The position numbers and the translations under genes are program-made. Under the pieces are notes generated by a model that worked only from the letters and a program-made list of their open reading frames with translations, was not told where the DNA came from and searched no databases. Below are positions 17,611-25,296 of a stretch of 64,000 nucleotides of DNA, in pieces (within the stretch, counting starts at the first letter, position 1; every line of letters begins with the position of its first letter). The DNA is from an uncultured Ruminococcus sp. (lineage in GTDB: Bacteria > Bacillota > Clostridia > Oscillospirales > Ruminococcaceae). Where the stretch lies: the NCBI GenBank assembly GCA_937910385.1, contig CALEPT010000222.1:16924-80923 (forward strand), written 5' to 3'.

Positions 17611-17628
17611 TTGTTTAATTCTTGACAA
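17611..17628. promoter_or_regulatory. Candidate Rex operator overlapping the aconitase promoter
   Basis: The 18-mer TTGTTTA-ATTC-TTGACAA matches the Clostridial Rex consensus TTGTTAA-N4-TTAACAA at 12 of 14 defined positions. It overlaps the -35 box TTGACA (17622-17627) of the promoter for an operon whose last gene is rex itself. Repression at high NAD+ and autoregulation are inferred. Confidence 0.6.
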
Positions 17629-17650
17629 ATACTATATAATGTAGTAAAAT
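17622..17650 (+). promoter_or_regulatory. Promoter of the aconitase - icd - rex operon
   Basis: A perfect -35 TTGACA (17622-17627), 17-bp spacer and -10 TAAAAT (17645-17650) lie 33 bases before the aconitase start. Confidence 0.8.
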
Positions 17651-17682
17651 ATCTATATATGCAACGAAAGGAATGATTCTCA

Positions 17683-19620
17683 ATGGGTTTAACTTTGACT
17701 GAAAAAATTCTGAGAGCACATCTCGTTGACGGCGAGTATGTCAAGGGTCAGGAGATCGGTATCAGGATCGACCAGACTCTCACTCAGGACGCTACAGGTA
17801 CAATGGCGTATCTGGAGTTTGAAGCAATCGGTGTTCCGCGTGTAAAGACGGAGCGCTCTGTCGCTTACATAGACCACAATACGCTCCAGAACGGCTTTGA
17901 AAATGCCGACGACCACCGCTTCATCGGCAGTGTGGCGAAGAAGCACGGTATATATTTCTCGCGCCCCGGGAACGGTATATGCCATCAGGTGCATCTTGAG
18001 CGCTTCGGCATTCCCGGAAAGACGCTTATCGGCTCGGACAGCCATACTCCCACAGGCGGCGGCATCGGCATGATAGCTATCGGTGCGGGCGGACTTGACG
18101 TTGCCGTAGCTATGGGCGGCGGCGCTTACTACATCACCTGTCCCAAGGTGGTAAAAGTAGAACTCACAGGCAAGCTTCAGCCGTGGGTAGCGGCAAAGGA
18201 CGTTATCCTTGAAGTTCTCCGCAGACTGTCTGTAAAGGGCGGCGTTGGAAAGGTCATCGAGTACGTGGGAGAGGGTGTTAAGACTCTTTCCGTACCCGAG
18301 AGAGCTACTATCACAAATATGGGTGCGGAGCTCGGTGCAACTACCTCTATCTTCCCCTCTGACGAGGTAACAAAGCAGTTTCTCAAGGCTCAGCAGCGTG
18401 AGGAGGTATGGATTCCCCTTGCAGCCGATGACGACGCTGTTTACGACGAAGAGCTTACTATAAATCTCAGCGAACTCGTTCCGCTTGCTGCCTGTCCTCA
18501 TTCTCCCGACAATGTAAAGAGCGTAGAGGAGATAGGAAGACTCAAGGTAGATCAGGTTTGTATCGGCTCATGTACAAATTCTTCACTGCTCGATATGCTC
18601 AAGGTTGCGTACATCTTAAAGGGCAAGACTGTAGACCCGAGCGTTTCGCTCGCAATTGCTCCCGGCTCTAAGCAGGTGCTCAATATGCTTGCTCAGAACG
18701 GCGCTCTTTCAGATCTCATAGAGGCAGGTGCACGTATTCTTGAAAGTGCCTGCGGTCCTTGTATCGGTATGGGACAATCTCCGAACTCAAAGGGTATTTC
18801 CCTGCGTACCTTCAACAGAAACTTCGAGGGACGCTCCGGAACAAAGGACGGACAGATCTACCTCGTTTCGCCTGAAATGGCGGCAGCTTCTGCACTTACA
18901 GGCTATCTCACAGACCCGAGAGAGCTTGGCGAAATGCCCGAGTTCAAGCTCCCCGAGGTGTTTGCTATAAATGATAATATGGTAGTTCCGCCTGCACCTG
19001 TCGAGGAAATGGACAGCGTGGAGATACTTCGCGGACCTAACATAAAGCCTTATCCGGTAACATCTCCGCTGCTTGATACTATCTCTGCTCCCGTATCTTT
19101 GAAGGTCGGCGACAACATCACTACTGATCACATCATGCCTGCCGGAGCAAAGATCCTTCCGCTTCGCTCGAATATTCCTAAAATTTCTCAGTATTGCTTC
19201 GCAGTATGTGATGAGAGCTTCCCGAAGAGGGCGGAACGTCTTGGAAAAAGTATAATCGTCGGAGGATCCAATTATGGACAGGGCAGCTCGCGTGAGCACG
19301 CGGCTCTTGCTCCACTTTATCTCGGAGTAAAAGCGGTTCTCGTTAAGTCGTTTGCGCGTATTCACAGAGCTAATCTCATTAATGCCGGAATATTGCCTCT
19401 CACATTCGTAAACGAGGCCGATTATGACAAGATAGATCAGGACGACGAACTCGTTATCGCAGATGTAAGAAAAGCAGTCTCAGAGGGAAAGACCGAGCTT
19501 GTTGTTATAGACAAGACAAATGGTGCTGAGATACCTGTTCTCTGCGAGCTTTCTGGGCGTACAAAGGATATCATGCTTGCAGGCGGACTTCTCGATTACA
19601 CAAGAGAGAATATGAAGTAA
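17683..19620 (+). CDS. acn: Aconitate hydratase (short, 645-residue type)
   Basis: This [4Fe-4S] enzyme isomerises citrate to isocitrate. The cluster cysteines are in CIGSCTNSS and ACGPCIGMGQ, with substrate motifs SDSHTPTGGG and, in the C-terminal swivel domain, GDNITTDHIMPAG and GGSNYGQGSSREHAA. The length fits the compact aconitase subfamily rather than the 900-residue AcnA. The true aconitase, not LeuC, is supported by fusion to the swivel domain and by icd downstream. No citrate synthase gene lies in the window. Confidence 0.93.
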   Translation: MGLTLTEKILRAHLVDGEYVKGQEIGIRIDQTLTQDATGTMAYLEFEAIGVPRVKTERSVAYIDHNTLQNGFENADDHRFIGSVAKKHGIYFSRPGNGICHQVHLERFGIPGKTLIGSDSHTPTGGGIGMIAIGAGGLDVAVAMGGGAYYITCPKVVKVELTGKLQPWVAAKDVILEVLRRLSVKGGVGKVIEYVGEGVKTLSVPERATITNMGAELGATTSIFPSDEVTKQFLKAQQREEVWIPLAADDDAVYDEELTINLSELVPLAACPHSPDNVKSVEEIGRLKVDQVCIGSCTNSSLLDMLKVAYILKGKTVDPSVSLAIAPGSKQVLNMLAQNGALSDLIEAGARILESACGPCIGMGQSPNSKGISLRTFNRNFEGRSGTKDGQIYLVSPEMAAASALTGYLTDPRELGEMPEFKLPEVFAINDNMVVPPAPVEEMDSVEILRGPNIKPYPVTSPLLDTISAPVSLKVGDNITTDHIMPAGAKILPLRSNIPKISQYCFAVCDESFPKRAERLGKSIIVGGSNYGQGSSREHAALAPLYLGVKAVLVKSFARIHRANLINAGILPLTFVNEADYDKIDQDDELVIADVRKAVSEGKTELVVIDKTNGAEIPVLCELSGRTKDIMLAGGLLDYTRENMK

Positions 19621-19639
19621 GATAATGAAAGGAGCAGAC

Positions 19640-19834
19640 ATGGGAACAACGGGTACAGTAATGATAAAAATACTGGTTTTCCTTATACTGCTCCTTGTTT
19701 TCTTATGGGGGCTGAATATCTACAAGCACATCAGATCCGGCTGGAACAATACGCAGAAGCTGTTCGACATTATCGGCGCTGTATTGCTGCTCGTATTGCT
19801 TGCGGTAACGACTTTTCCACTGATAACGAACTGA
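19640..19834 (+). CDS. Small two-helix membrane protein, unknown function
   Basis: A 64-residue protein with two hydrophobic segments (about 8-27 and 43-61) and a short basic loop between. It was not recognised. ATG 19640 is used because AAAGGAG lies five bases upstream; the in-frame ATG at 19625 overlaps nothing useful. It sits within the acn-icd operon, 19 bases after aconitase. Confidence 0.65.
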   Translation: MGTTGTVMIKILVFLILLLVFLWGLNIYKHIRSGWNNTQKLFDIIGAVLLLVLLAVTTFPLITN

Positions 19835-19864
19835 ACCTCATATGGTGATTTAGGATGAGAAAAT

Positions 19865-20227
19865 GTGAATGATATGGAATACAACGATGATACCGAAGCT
19901 CCGCTGACCGAAGAGGAAAAGCACGAGCTTGAAAAGAGAGCAGTTGACAAGAGCAGCACAACCTATGGGAAAACTATCCCGTTTATCGGTTTTGCACTGG
20001 GTTTTCTCATCGGATTTATCATATCAAAGTCAGTTTCGCTCGGCGACTCCTATCCTGTATTTGCTGCGGCATTTATCGGTGAGTCGGTAGGTGAAGTCTT
20101 CTCGCAGGTCAAACAGGGCATTCTTGAAAAGAGCCCAGAGAAAATATTTCTCTTTCTGCTCAAAAACGGATTTTTTCGGATTGCAGTATTTATTTTAGCT
20201 GCTGATCTTCTCGTCAGCCTGCTTTAA
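19865..20227 (+). CDS. Small membrane protein with acidic N-terminus, unknown function
   Basis: A 120-residue protein, not recognised. The first 30 residues are acidic and helical (TEEEKHELEKRA). A Gly-rich hydrophobic segment (TIPFIGFALGFLIGF) and a second near the C-terminus (FFRIAVFILAADLLV) follow. The start is GTG 19865, with AGGATGAG eight bases upstream. It lies between the preceding small membrane gene and icd, so the three are probably co-transcribed. No link to the TCA enzymes can be read from the sequence. Confidence 0.65.
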   Translation: MNDMEYNDDTEAPLTEEEKHELEKRAVDKSSTTYGKTIPFIGFALGFLIGFIISKSVSLGDSYPVFAAAFIGESVGEVFSQVKQGILEKSPEKIFLFLLKNGFFRIAVFILAADLLVSLL

Positions 20228-20281
20228 GACAGTCTATACGATACGAATTTAATAACCATCAAAAACAGGAGGTAAAAACCA

Positions 20282-21493
20282 ATGGCAAAAATTATCATGA
20301 AAACGCCGCTCGTCGAAATGGACGGCGACGAGATGACCAGAATACTCTGGAAATGGATAAAGGAAACTCTCATTGAGCCCTATGTTGAACTCAATACCGA
20401 GTATTACGACCTCGGTCTTGAGTACAGGGAAAAGACTAAAGATCAGGTAACTATTGACTCCGCGGAAGCTACAAAGAAATACGGCGTTGCCGTAAAGTGC
20501 GCGACCATTACTCCGAACGCCGCAAGAATGCCTGAGTACAATCTCACTCAGATGTGGAAATCACCCAACGGCACTATTCGTGCGGCTCTCGACGGAACCG
20601 TATTCAGAACACCTATCATCGTAAAGGGCATAGAACCCTATATTCCCACATGGACCAAGCCTATTACTATTGCCCGTCACGCTTACGGAGACGTTTACAA
20701 GAACACCGAAATGCGTGTAAACAAGGGCAGCAAGGCTGAGCTTATCGTTACCGATGAAAACGGAAATGAGACCCGCGAGCTCATTCATGACTTCGCAAAG
20801 TGTGACGGTATCATTCAGGGACTTCATAACCTCGATGATTCTATCGCTGGATTTGCAAGAGCTTGCCTCAACTACGGTCTCGATTTAAAGCAGGATGTGT
20901 GGTTTGCAACCAAGGACACCATCTCAAAGAAATACGATCATCGTTTCAAGGACATTTTTGCAGAGATCTACGAGAATGAGTACAAGGAGAGATACGAAGC
21001 AGCAGGCATAGAGTACTTCTACACGCTCATCGACGACGCCGTAGCGCGTGTTATCCGCTCCAACGGCGGCTATATCTGGGCTTGCAAGAACTATGACGGC
21101 GATGTTATGTCGGACATGGTATCGACTGCATATGGAAGTCTTGCGATGATGACTTCTGTCCTTGTTTCGCCGGATGGTATCTACGAATACGAGGCTGCAC
21201 ACGGTACGGTACAGCGTCATTATTACAAATACCTCAAGGGTGAAGAGACATCTACTAATTCTGTTGCAACTATCTTTGCTTGGAGCGGGGCGCTCCGCAA
21301 GAGGGGAGAGCTTGACAATACTCCCGAGCTCTGTAACTTTGCTGATAAGCTTGAAAAGGCTACTATACAGACTATAGAAGAAGGCGTAATGACTGGGGAT
21401 CTTTACCTTATTTCAAAGCTTGAAAATAAGCAGAAGGTAGATTCAAAGACATTCCTTGATGAGATCAGGAACAGACTTGATAAATTAATGTGA
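20282..21493 (+). CDS. icd: NADP-dependent isocitrate dehydrogenase
   Basis: A 403-residue dehydrogenase oxidising isocitrate to 2-oxoglutarate. It is of the homodimeric eukaryotic-like subfamily, seen from the [16 protein letters not shown] substrate segment, [10 protein letters not shown] and the metal region [17 protein letters not shown] with [10 protein letters not shown]. An AGGAGG site precedes the ATG. With aconitase this forms the oxidative arm that makes 2-oxoglutarate for glutamate synthesis, which fits a fermentative anaerobe with a branched TCA pathway. Confidence 0.95.
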   Translation: MAKIIMKTPLVEMDGDEMTRILWKWIKETLIEPYVELNTEYYDLGLEYREKTKDQVTIDSAEATKKYGVAVKCATITPNAARMPEYNLTQMWKSPNGTIRAALDGTVFRTPIIVKGIEPYIPTWTKPITIARHAYGDVYKNTEMRVNKGSKAELIVTDENGNETRELIHDFAKCDGIIQGLHNLDDSIAGFARACLNYGLDLKQDVWFATKDTISKKYDHRFKDIFAEIYENEYKERYEAAGIEYFYTLIDDAVARVIRSNGGYIWACKNYDGDVMSDMVSTAYGSLAMMTSVLVSPDGIYEYEAAHGTVQRHYYKYLKGEETSTNSVATIFAWSGALRKRGELDNTPELCNFADKLEKATIQTIEEGVMTGDLYLISKLENKQKVDSKTFLDEIRNRLDKLM

Positions 21494-21513
21494 TTTACAA
21501 GGAGAAGACTTAT

Positions 21514-22161
21514 ATGTCAAAAAATTCAATTTCAAACTCCGTAATAAGAAGACTTCCAAGATATTACCGCTTTCTCGGAGACCTTGAGAAAAACGGATAT
21601 GTTCGCATTTCCTCAAGAGAACTTTCCGAAAAAATGGGACTTACTGCTTCACAGATAAGACAGGATTTTAATTGCTTCGGAGAATTCGGACAGCAGGGCT
21701 ACGGTTATAACGTCAGTGATCTCAGAAACGAGATCGGAAAAATATTGGGTCTTGACGAACAGACTCCGATGATCCTTCTTGGCGCAGGAAACCTCGGAAC
21801 TGCTATAGCATCTCATATTGATTTTCAGAGTAAAGGGTTCAGGCTTATTGGCGCTTTTGATGTAAATCCCCAATTGACGGGGAAGGAAATAGGGAGTATT
21901 TCCGTGAAGAACATTTCAGAGCTCGAACAGTTCTGTTCTGAAAATTCGCCTGTTGCAGCTATTCTCTGTGTACCTACAGCTGCTGCTGAAAAAATTATCG
22001 AAACGCTTATAAATTATGGTATAAAAGCTTTTTGGAATTTTACTCATTATGACATAAAAATAAATCACAACAATGTTACTGTAGAAAATGTTCATCTTGG
22101 TGATAGCCTTACTACGCTTTCATACGGTATAAATAGTCTTGAAAACGAAAAAGACATATAG
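21514..22161 (+). CDS. rex: Redox-sensing transcriptional repressor Rex
   Basis: Rex binds operator DNA when NADH is low and releases it when NADH rises. The 215-residue protein has an N-terminal winged helix (SSRELSEKMGLTASQIRQDF) and a Rossmann domain with LLGAGNLGTAIASH, then a C-terminal swap helix. ATG 21514 has AAGGAG about nine bases upstream. It is the last gene of the acn-icd operon, and candidate Rex sites lie before that operon (17611) and before the fumarate operon (22559), so it probably regulates both and itself. Confidence 0.95.
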   Translation: MSKNSISNSVIRRLPRYYRFLGDLEKNGYVRISSRELSEKMGLTASQIRQDFNCFGEFGQQGYGYNVSDLRNEIGKILGLDEQTPMILLGAGNLGTAIASHIDFQSKGFRLIGAFDVNPQLTGKEIGSISVKNISELEQFCSENSPVAAILCVPTAAAEKIIETLINYGIKAFWNFTHYDIKINHNNVTVENVHLGDSLTTLSYGINSLENEKDI

Positions 22162-22180
22162 GCTTCTGGCGGAATAATGT

Positions 22181-22222
22181 ATGCTGCGAACTGAAATTAT
22201 AGATAGGTTTGCGGCATATTTT
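22181..22222 (+). terminator. Terminator after rex
   Basis: ATGCTGCGAAC (22181-22191) pairs with GTTTGCGGCAT (22207-22217), with two G-U pairs, followed by ATTTT. Confidence 0.65.
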
Positions 22223-22558
22223 ACCGAAAAAAGAGTGTGAAAAAATTATCAATCGTACAAGAGTGATATATAAATTAAGGAACTATTATATTCCGATTTT
22301 GCATACAGTTTGCTTCTGATAACAAAAGTTTAGATCGATTTTTATTAGATTTTTTCTGATATGTTTTAAGTGATTTATGTACAACACCTTTGCGCGGACG
22401 AGGCTTTTATGAATTTTACCGCGGTTTTCGGCGTATGAATCCGCAGAAAGCGAAAGGGGCTGATGAGGTTTTACAAATCATATGAACTTTCAGTACCGAA
22501 AATATAGATTCAGATATATCAAATCAAAAATCAAAAACCTGTATTAAGGATAATATTA
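22223..22558. other. AT-rich intergenic stretch, no gene seen
   Basis: No reading frame with a ribosome site was found here. A short GC-richer patch (about 22390-22465) with loosely repeated CCGC/GCGG words has no clear fold. The remainder is AT-rich and leads into the regulatory region of the fumarate operon. Confidence 0.5.
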
Positions 22559-22576
22559 TTGTTAATATTATATCAA
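22559..22576. promoter_or_regulatory. Possible Rex operator upstream of the fumarate operon
   Basis: TTGTTAA-TATT-ATATCAA has a perfect left Rex half site and a 5-of-7 right half. It overlaps a 9-bp inverted repeat ATAATATTA/TAATATTAT (22550-22571), so another regulator is possible. It lies about 30 bases upstream of the -35 box. Confidence 0.4.
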
Positions 22577-22606
22577 TATCTGAATACCGATATTCTTAAA
22601 TCACAT

Positions 22607-22635
22607 TTGAATTTATTTTGGGTTACTGGTATACT
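22607..22635 (+). promoter_or_regulatory. Promoter of the fumarase - Hdr - Flx - fumarate reductase operon
   Basis: A -35 TTGAAT (22607-22612), 17-bp spacer and extended -10 TGG-TATACT (22630-22635). It is the only good promoter found ahead of the 11-gene run that ends at the terminator at 34122. Confidence 0.7.
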
Positions 22636-22709
22636 AATAATGTATAGAAATATATGCTCAAAAACGGATGCCCTTAGGCTCCGAAAAATAATTCTGGGAG
22701 TGAATGTCA

Positions 22710-24086
22710 ATGGAATACCGCATCGAACACGATTCAATGGGCGAGGTAAAGGTGCCTGCCGACAAATACTGGGCTGCTCAGACCGAAAGAAGTCATGAAA
22801 ATTTTCCGATAGGTGTCGGAATTGAAACAATGCCACGCGAGATAACTCACGCTTTCGGTATACTCAAAAAGGCTGCCGCTATCGCAAATCATTCTGTTAA
22901 GCCGGAAAAAATGACCGATGAGAAGCTTGCTGCGATATCGCAGGCTTGTGATGAGGTCATCAGCGGAGCTCTCAATGAGCATTTTCCTCTTGTCGTATGG
23001 CAGACGGGAAGCGGCACACAGTCCAACATGAATGCAAATGAGGTTATTGCCAACAGGGCTAATGAAATAGCAGGCACAAAGCTGCTCCACCCTAATGATG
23101 ACATTAACATGAGCCAGTCTTCAAATGACACCTTCCCCACTGCAATGCATATTGCTGCCGTTATAGCTATTGAGGATAAGGTCGTTCCCGCTATAGACGT
23201 TCTCACCGATACCTTTGTCAGACTTGAAGCTGAAAACGAGGGTATAGTCAAGAGCGGCCGCACACATTTGCAGGACGCTACTCCCATAAAATTCTCTCAG
23301 GAAATAAGCGGCTGGAGAGCATCGCTTGAAAAGGACAGAAAAATGATCCTTTCCGCTGTTGAAGAACTGAAGGAACTCGCACTCGGCGGTACTGCCGTAG
23401 GTACGGGGCTCAACGCTCCCGAGGGCTTTGCTGAAAAAGCAGCCGAGGCTATAAGCGAGCTTACCGGAAAGAGCTTTGTGACTGCTCCCAACAAGTTCCA
23501 TTCACTCACTTCAAAGGACGAAATAGTTTTCGCGCACGGAGCTCTTAAGGCTCTTGCTGCCGATATGATGAAAATAGCAAACGACGTAAGATGGCTTGCT
23601 TCTGGACCTCGTGACGGTCTTGGAGAGATATTCATTCCCGAAAACGAGCCCGGCTCTTCTATAATGCCGGGAAAGGTAAATCCGACACAGTGTGAACAAG
23701 TCACAATGGTGGCGGTACAGGTAATGGGCAACGACGTTGCTGTGGGGATGGCAGCTTCACAGGGCAATTTCGAGCTTAATGTCTTCATGCCTGTGTGCGC
23801 GTACAATTTCCTCCAGTCAGCGCGTCTGCTTGCGGAGTCGATAATGTCGTTCAATAACAACTGCGCCGTCGGAATAAAGGCAAATAAAGAAAAAATGCAT
23901 CACAACCTCCATAATTCTCTCATGCTGGTAACAGCCTTAAATCCTTATATCGGATATGAGAACGCTGCTAAGACCGCGAAAAAAGCGTTCAAGGACAATA
24001 TTTCCCTAAAAGAGGCCTGTGTAGAGCTTGGCTTCCTCACTGAGGAGCGCTTTGACGAGTTTTTCCACCCGGAGGAAATGGTTTGA
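22710..24086 (+). CDS. fumC: Class II fumarase
   Basis: An oxygen-stable, iron-independent fumarase that interconverts malate and fumarate. The 458-residue protein has GSGTQSNMNANEV, the SSND and TGSGT-type substrate residues, and the superfamily signature GSSIMPGKVNP. ATG 22710 lies nine bases from GGGAG, whereas ATG 22704 is too close. As first gene of the operon it would run in the malate-to-fumarate direction and feed the fumarate reductase encoded downstream. Confidence 0.96.
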   Translation: MEYRIEHDSMGEVKVPADKYWAAQTERSHENFPIGVGIETMPREITHAFGILKKAAAIANHSVKPEKMTDEKLAAISQACDEVISGALNEHFPLVVWQTGSGTQSNMNANEVIANRANEIAGTKLLHPNDDINMSQSSNDTFPTAMHIAAVIAIEDKVVPAIDVLTDTFVRLEAENEGIVKSGRTHLQDATPIKFSQEISGWRASLEKDRKMILSAVEELKELALGGTAVGTGLNAPEGFAEKAAEAISELTGKSFVTAPNKFHSLTSKDEIVFAHGALKALAADMMKIANDVRWLASGPRDGLGEIFIPENEPGSSIMPGKVNPTQCEQVTMVAVQVMGNDVAVGMAASQGNFELNVFMPVCAYNFLQSARLLAESIMSFNNNCAVGIKANKEKMHHNLHNSLMLVTALNPYIGYENAAKTAKKAFKDNISLKEACVELGFLTEERFDEFFHPEEMV

Positions 24087-24110
24087 TAAATTAACGAAAG
24101 GAAGCGTACC

Positions 24111-24911
24111 ATGAATACGTTTACATACTATCCCGGCTGTACGCTCAGAACGAAGGCTAAGGCTCTCGACGCTTACGCAAGAGCGTCGGCCGAAGCCCTC
24201 GGCATAACTCTTGAGGAGCCTGCTGACTGGCAGTGCTGCGGAGGAGCTTACACTACAGCCAAGGACGAAATAGCCACGAAGCTTTCCGCTGTCAGAGTCC
24301 TCAACTCCGCAAAGGAGGCTGAAAGACCGCTTATTACTGTCTGTTCGGCATGCCACAATGTCATAAAACAGACAAATTATGATATTTCCCACGATGAGGA
24401 AATAGCTTCAAAGGTCAACAATTATATGCAGTTTGACCAGCCATATAACGGAGAGACCGCGGTTTACCACTATCTTGAAATGCTCCGCGACGTTATAGGG
24501 TTTGACGAGCTGAAGAAAAAGGTCGTGAATCCGTTAAAGGGTAAGAGAATTGCAGCGTATTACGGCTGCCTTCTGCTGAGACCATCGAAGGCTCTGGCAA
24601 TGGATGACCCTGAAAACCCGACCATAATCGAGGATTTTATCAGAGCTATCGGAGCAACTCCCGTTATATACGCTCAAAGGAATGAGTGCTGCGGAGGCTA
24701 CATAACTCTCGAAGACAAAGCTCAGGCTTCAAAGCGCAGCTCGAAGATAATGGAGTCGGCAAGCGATAACGGCGCTGATATGCTAATAACTGCCTGTCCG
24801 CTGTGCCTTTACAATCTGAGAAAGAATTCGGGCTCAGAGCTTCCCGTTTACTACTTTACCGAGCTTCTTGCAGAGGCTCTCGGCGTAAAGGAGGCAAATA
24901 ATGAACAATAA
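24111..24911 (+). CDS. hdrB: HdrB-like protein with two CCG (noncubane FeS) domains
   Basis: A 266-residue homologue of heterodisulfide reductase subunit B. Both cysteine-rich CCG domains are complete: Cys10, Cys42-Cys43, Cys78, Cys81, and Cys153, Cys193-Cys194, Cys229, Cys232. In HdrB these hold the two noncubane [4Fe-4S] clusters that reduce disulfides. Bacteria without CoM/CoB use HdrB relatives with other acceptors, and here fumarate reductase subunits in the same operon suggest that electrons go on to fumarate. It overlaps hdrC by 11 bases. Confidence 0.93.
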   Translation: MNTFTYYPGCTLRTKAKALDAYARASAEALGITLEEPADWQCCGGAYTTAKDEIATKLSAVRVLNSAKEAERPLITVCSACHNVIKQTNYDISHDEEIASKVNNYMQFDQPYNGETAVYHYLEMLRDVIGFDELKKKVVNPLKGKRIAAYYGCLLLRPSKALAMDDPENPTIIEDFIRAIGATPVIYAQRNECCGGYITLEDKAQASKRSSKIMESASDNGADMLITACPLCLYNLRKNSGSELPVYYFTELLAEALGVKEANNEQ

Positions 24912-25284
24912 TCTAAAGGAACAGGTGCTTCGTTCGAGCGGAGTCAACGTACTCAAATGTATGCGCTGCGGAAAGTGCTCGGGGACCTGCCCTTCCTATG
25001 ATGAAATGGAATATCATCCTCATCAGTTTGTATATATGGTCGAGAGGGGAGATATCGAGACTCTTATGAAGTCGGAGTCGATATACAAATGTCTTACCTG
25101 CTTTGCGTGCGTTGACAGATGTCCCAGAAATGTCGAGCCTGCAAAGGTAGTGGAAGCTGTAAGACTTGCCGCAATAAGACAGCAGGGAAATAATCATCTT
25201 CTGCCCACACAGATACCGGAAATGCTGGACGAGGATCTGCCGCAGCAGGCTATAGTAACGGCATTCAGAAAATATGCAAAGTAA
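24901..25284 (+). CDS. hdrC: HdrC-like ferredoxin subunit, two [4Fe-4S] clusters
   Basis: A 127-residue protein with two classical CxxCxxCxxxC motifs, at Cys20-23-26-30 and Cys64-67-70-74. It would carry electrons between HdrA and HdrB. It overlaps hdrB by 11 bases and precedes hdrA by 12, consistent with a stoichiometric complex. Confidence 0.93.
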   Translation: MNNNLKEQVLRSSGVNVLKCMRCGKCSGTCPSYDEMEYHPHQFVYMVERGDIETLMKSESIYKCLTCFACVDRCPRNVEPAKVVEAVRLAAIRQQGNNHLLPTQIPEMLDEDLPQQAIVTAFRKYAK

Positions 25285-25296
25285 GGAGGGGAGAAT

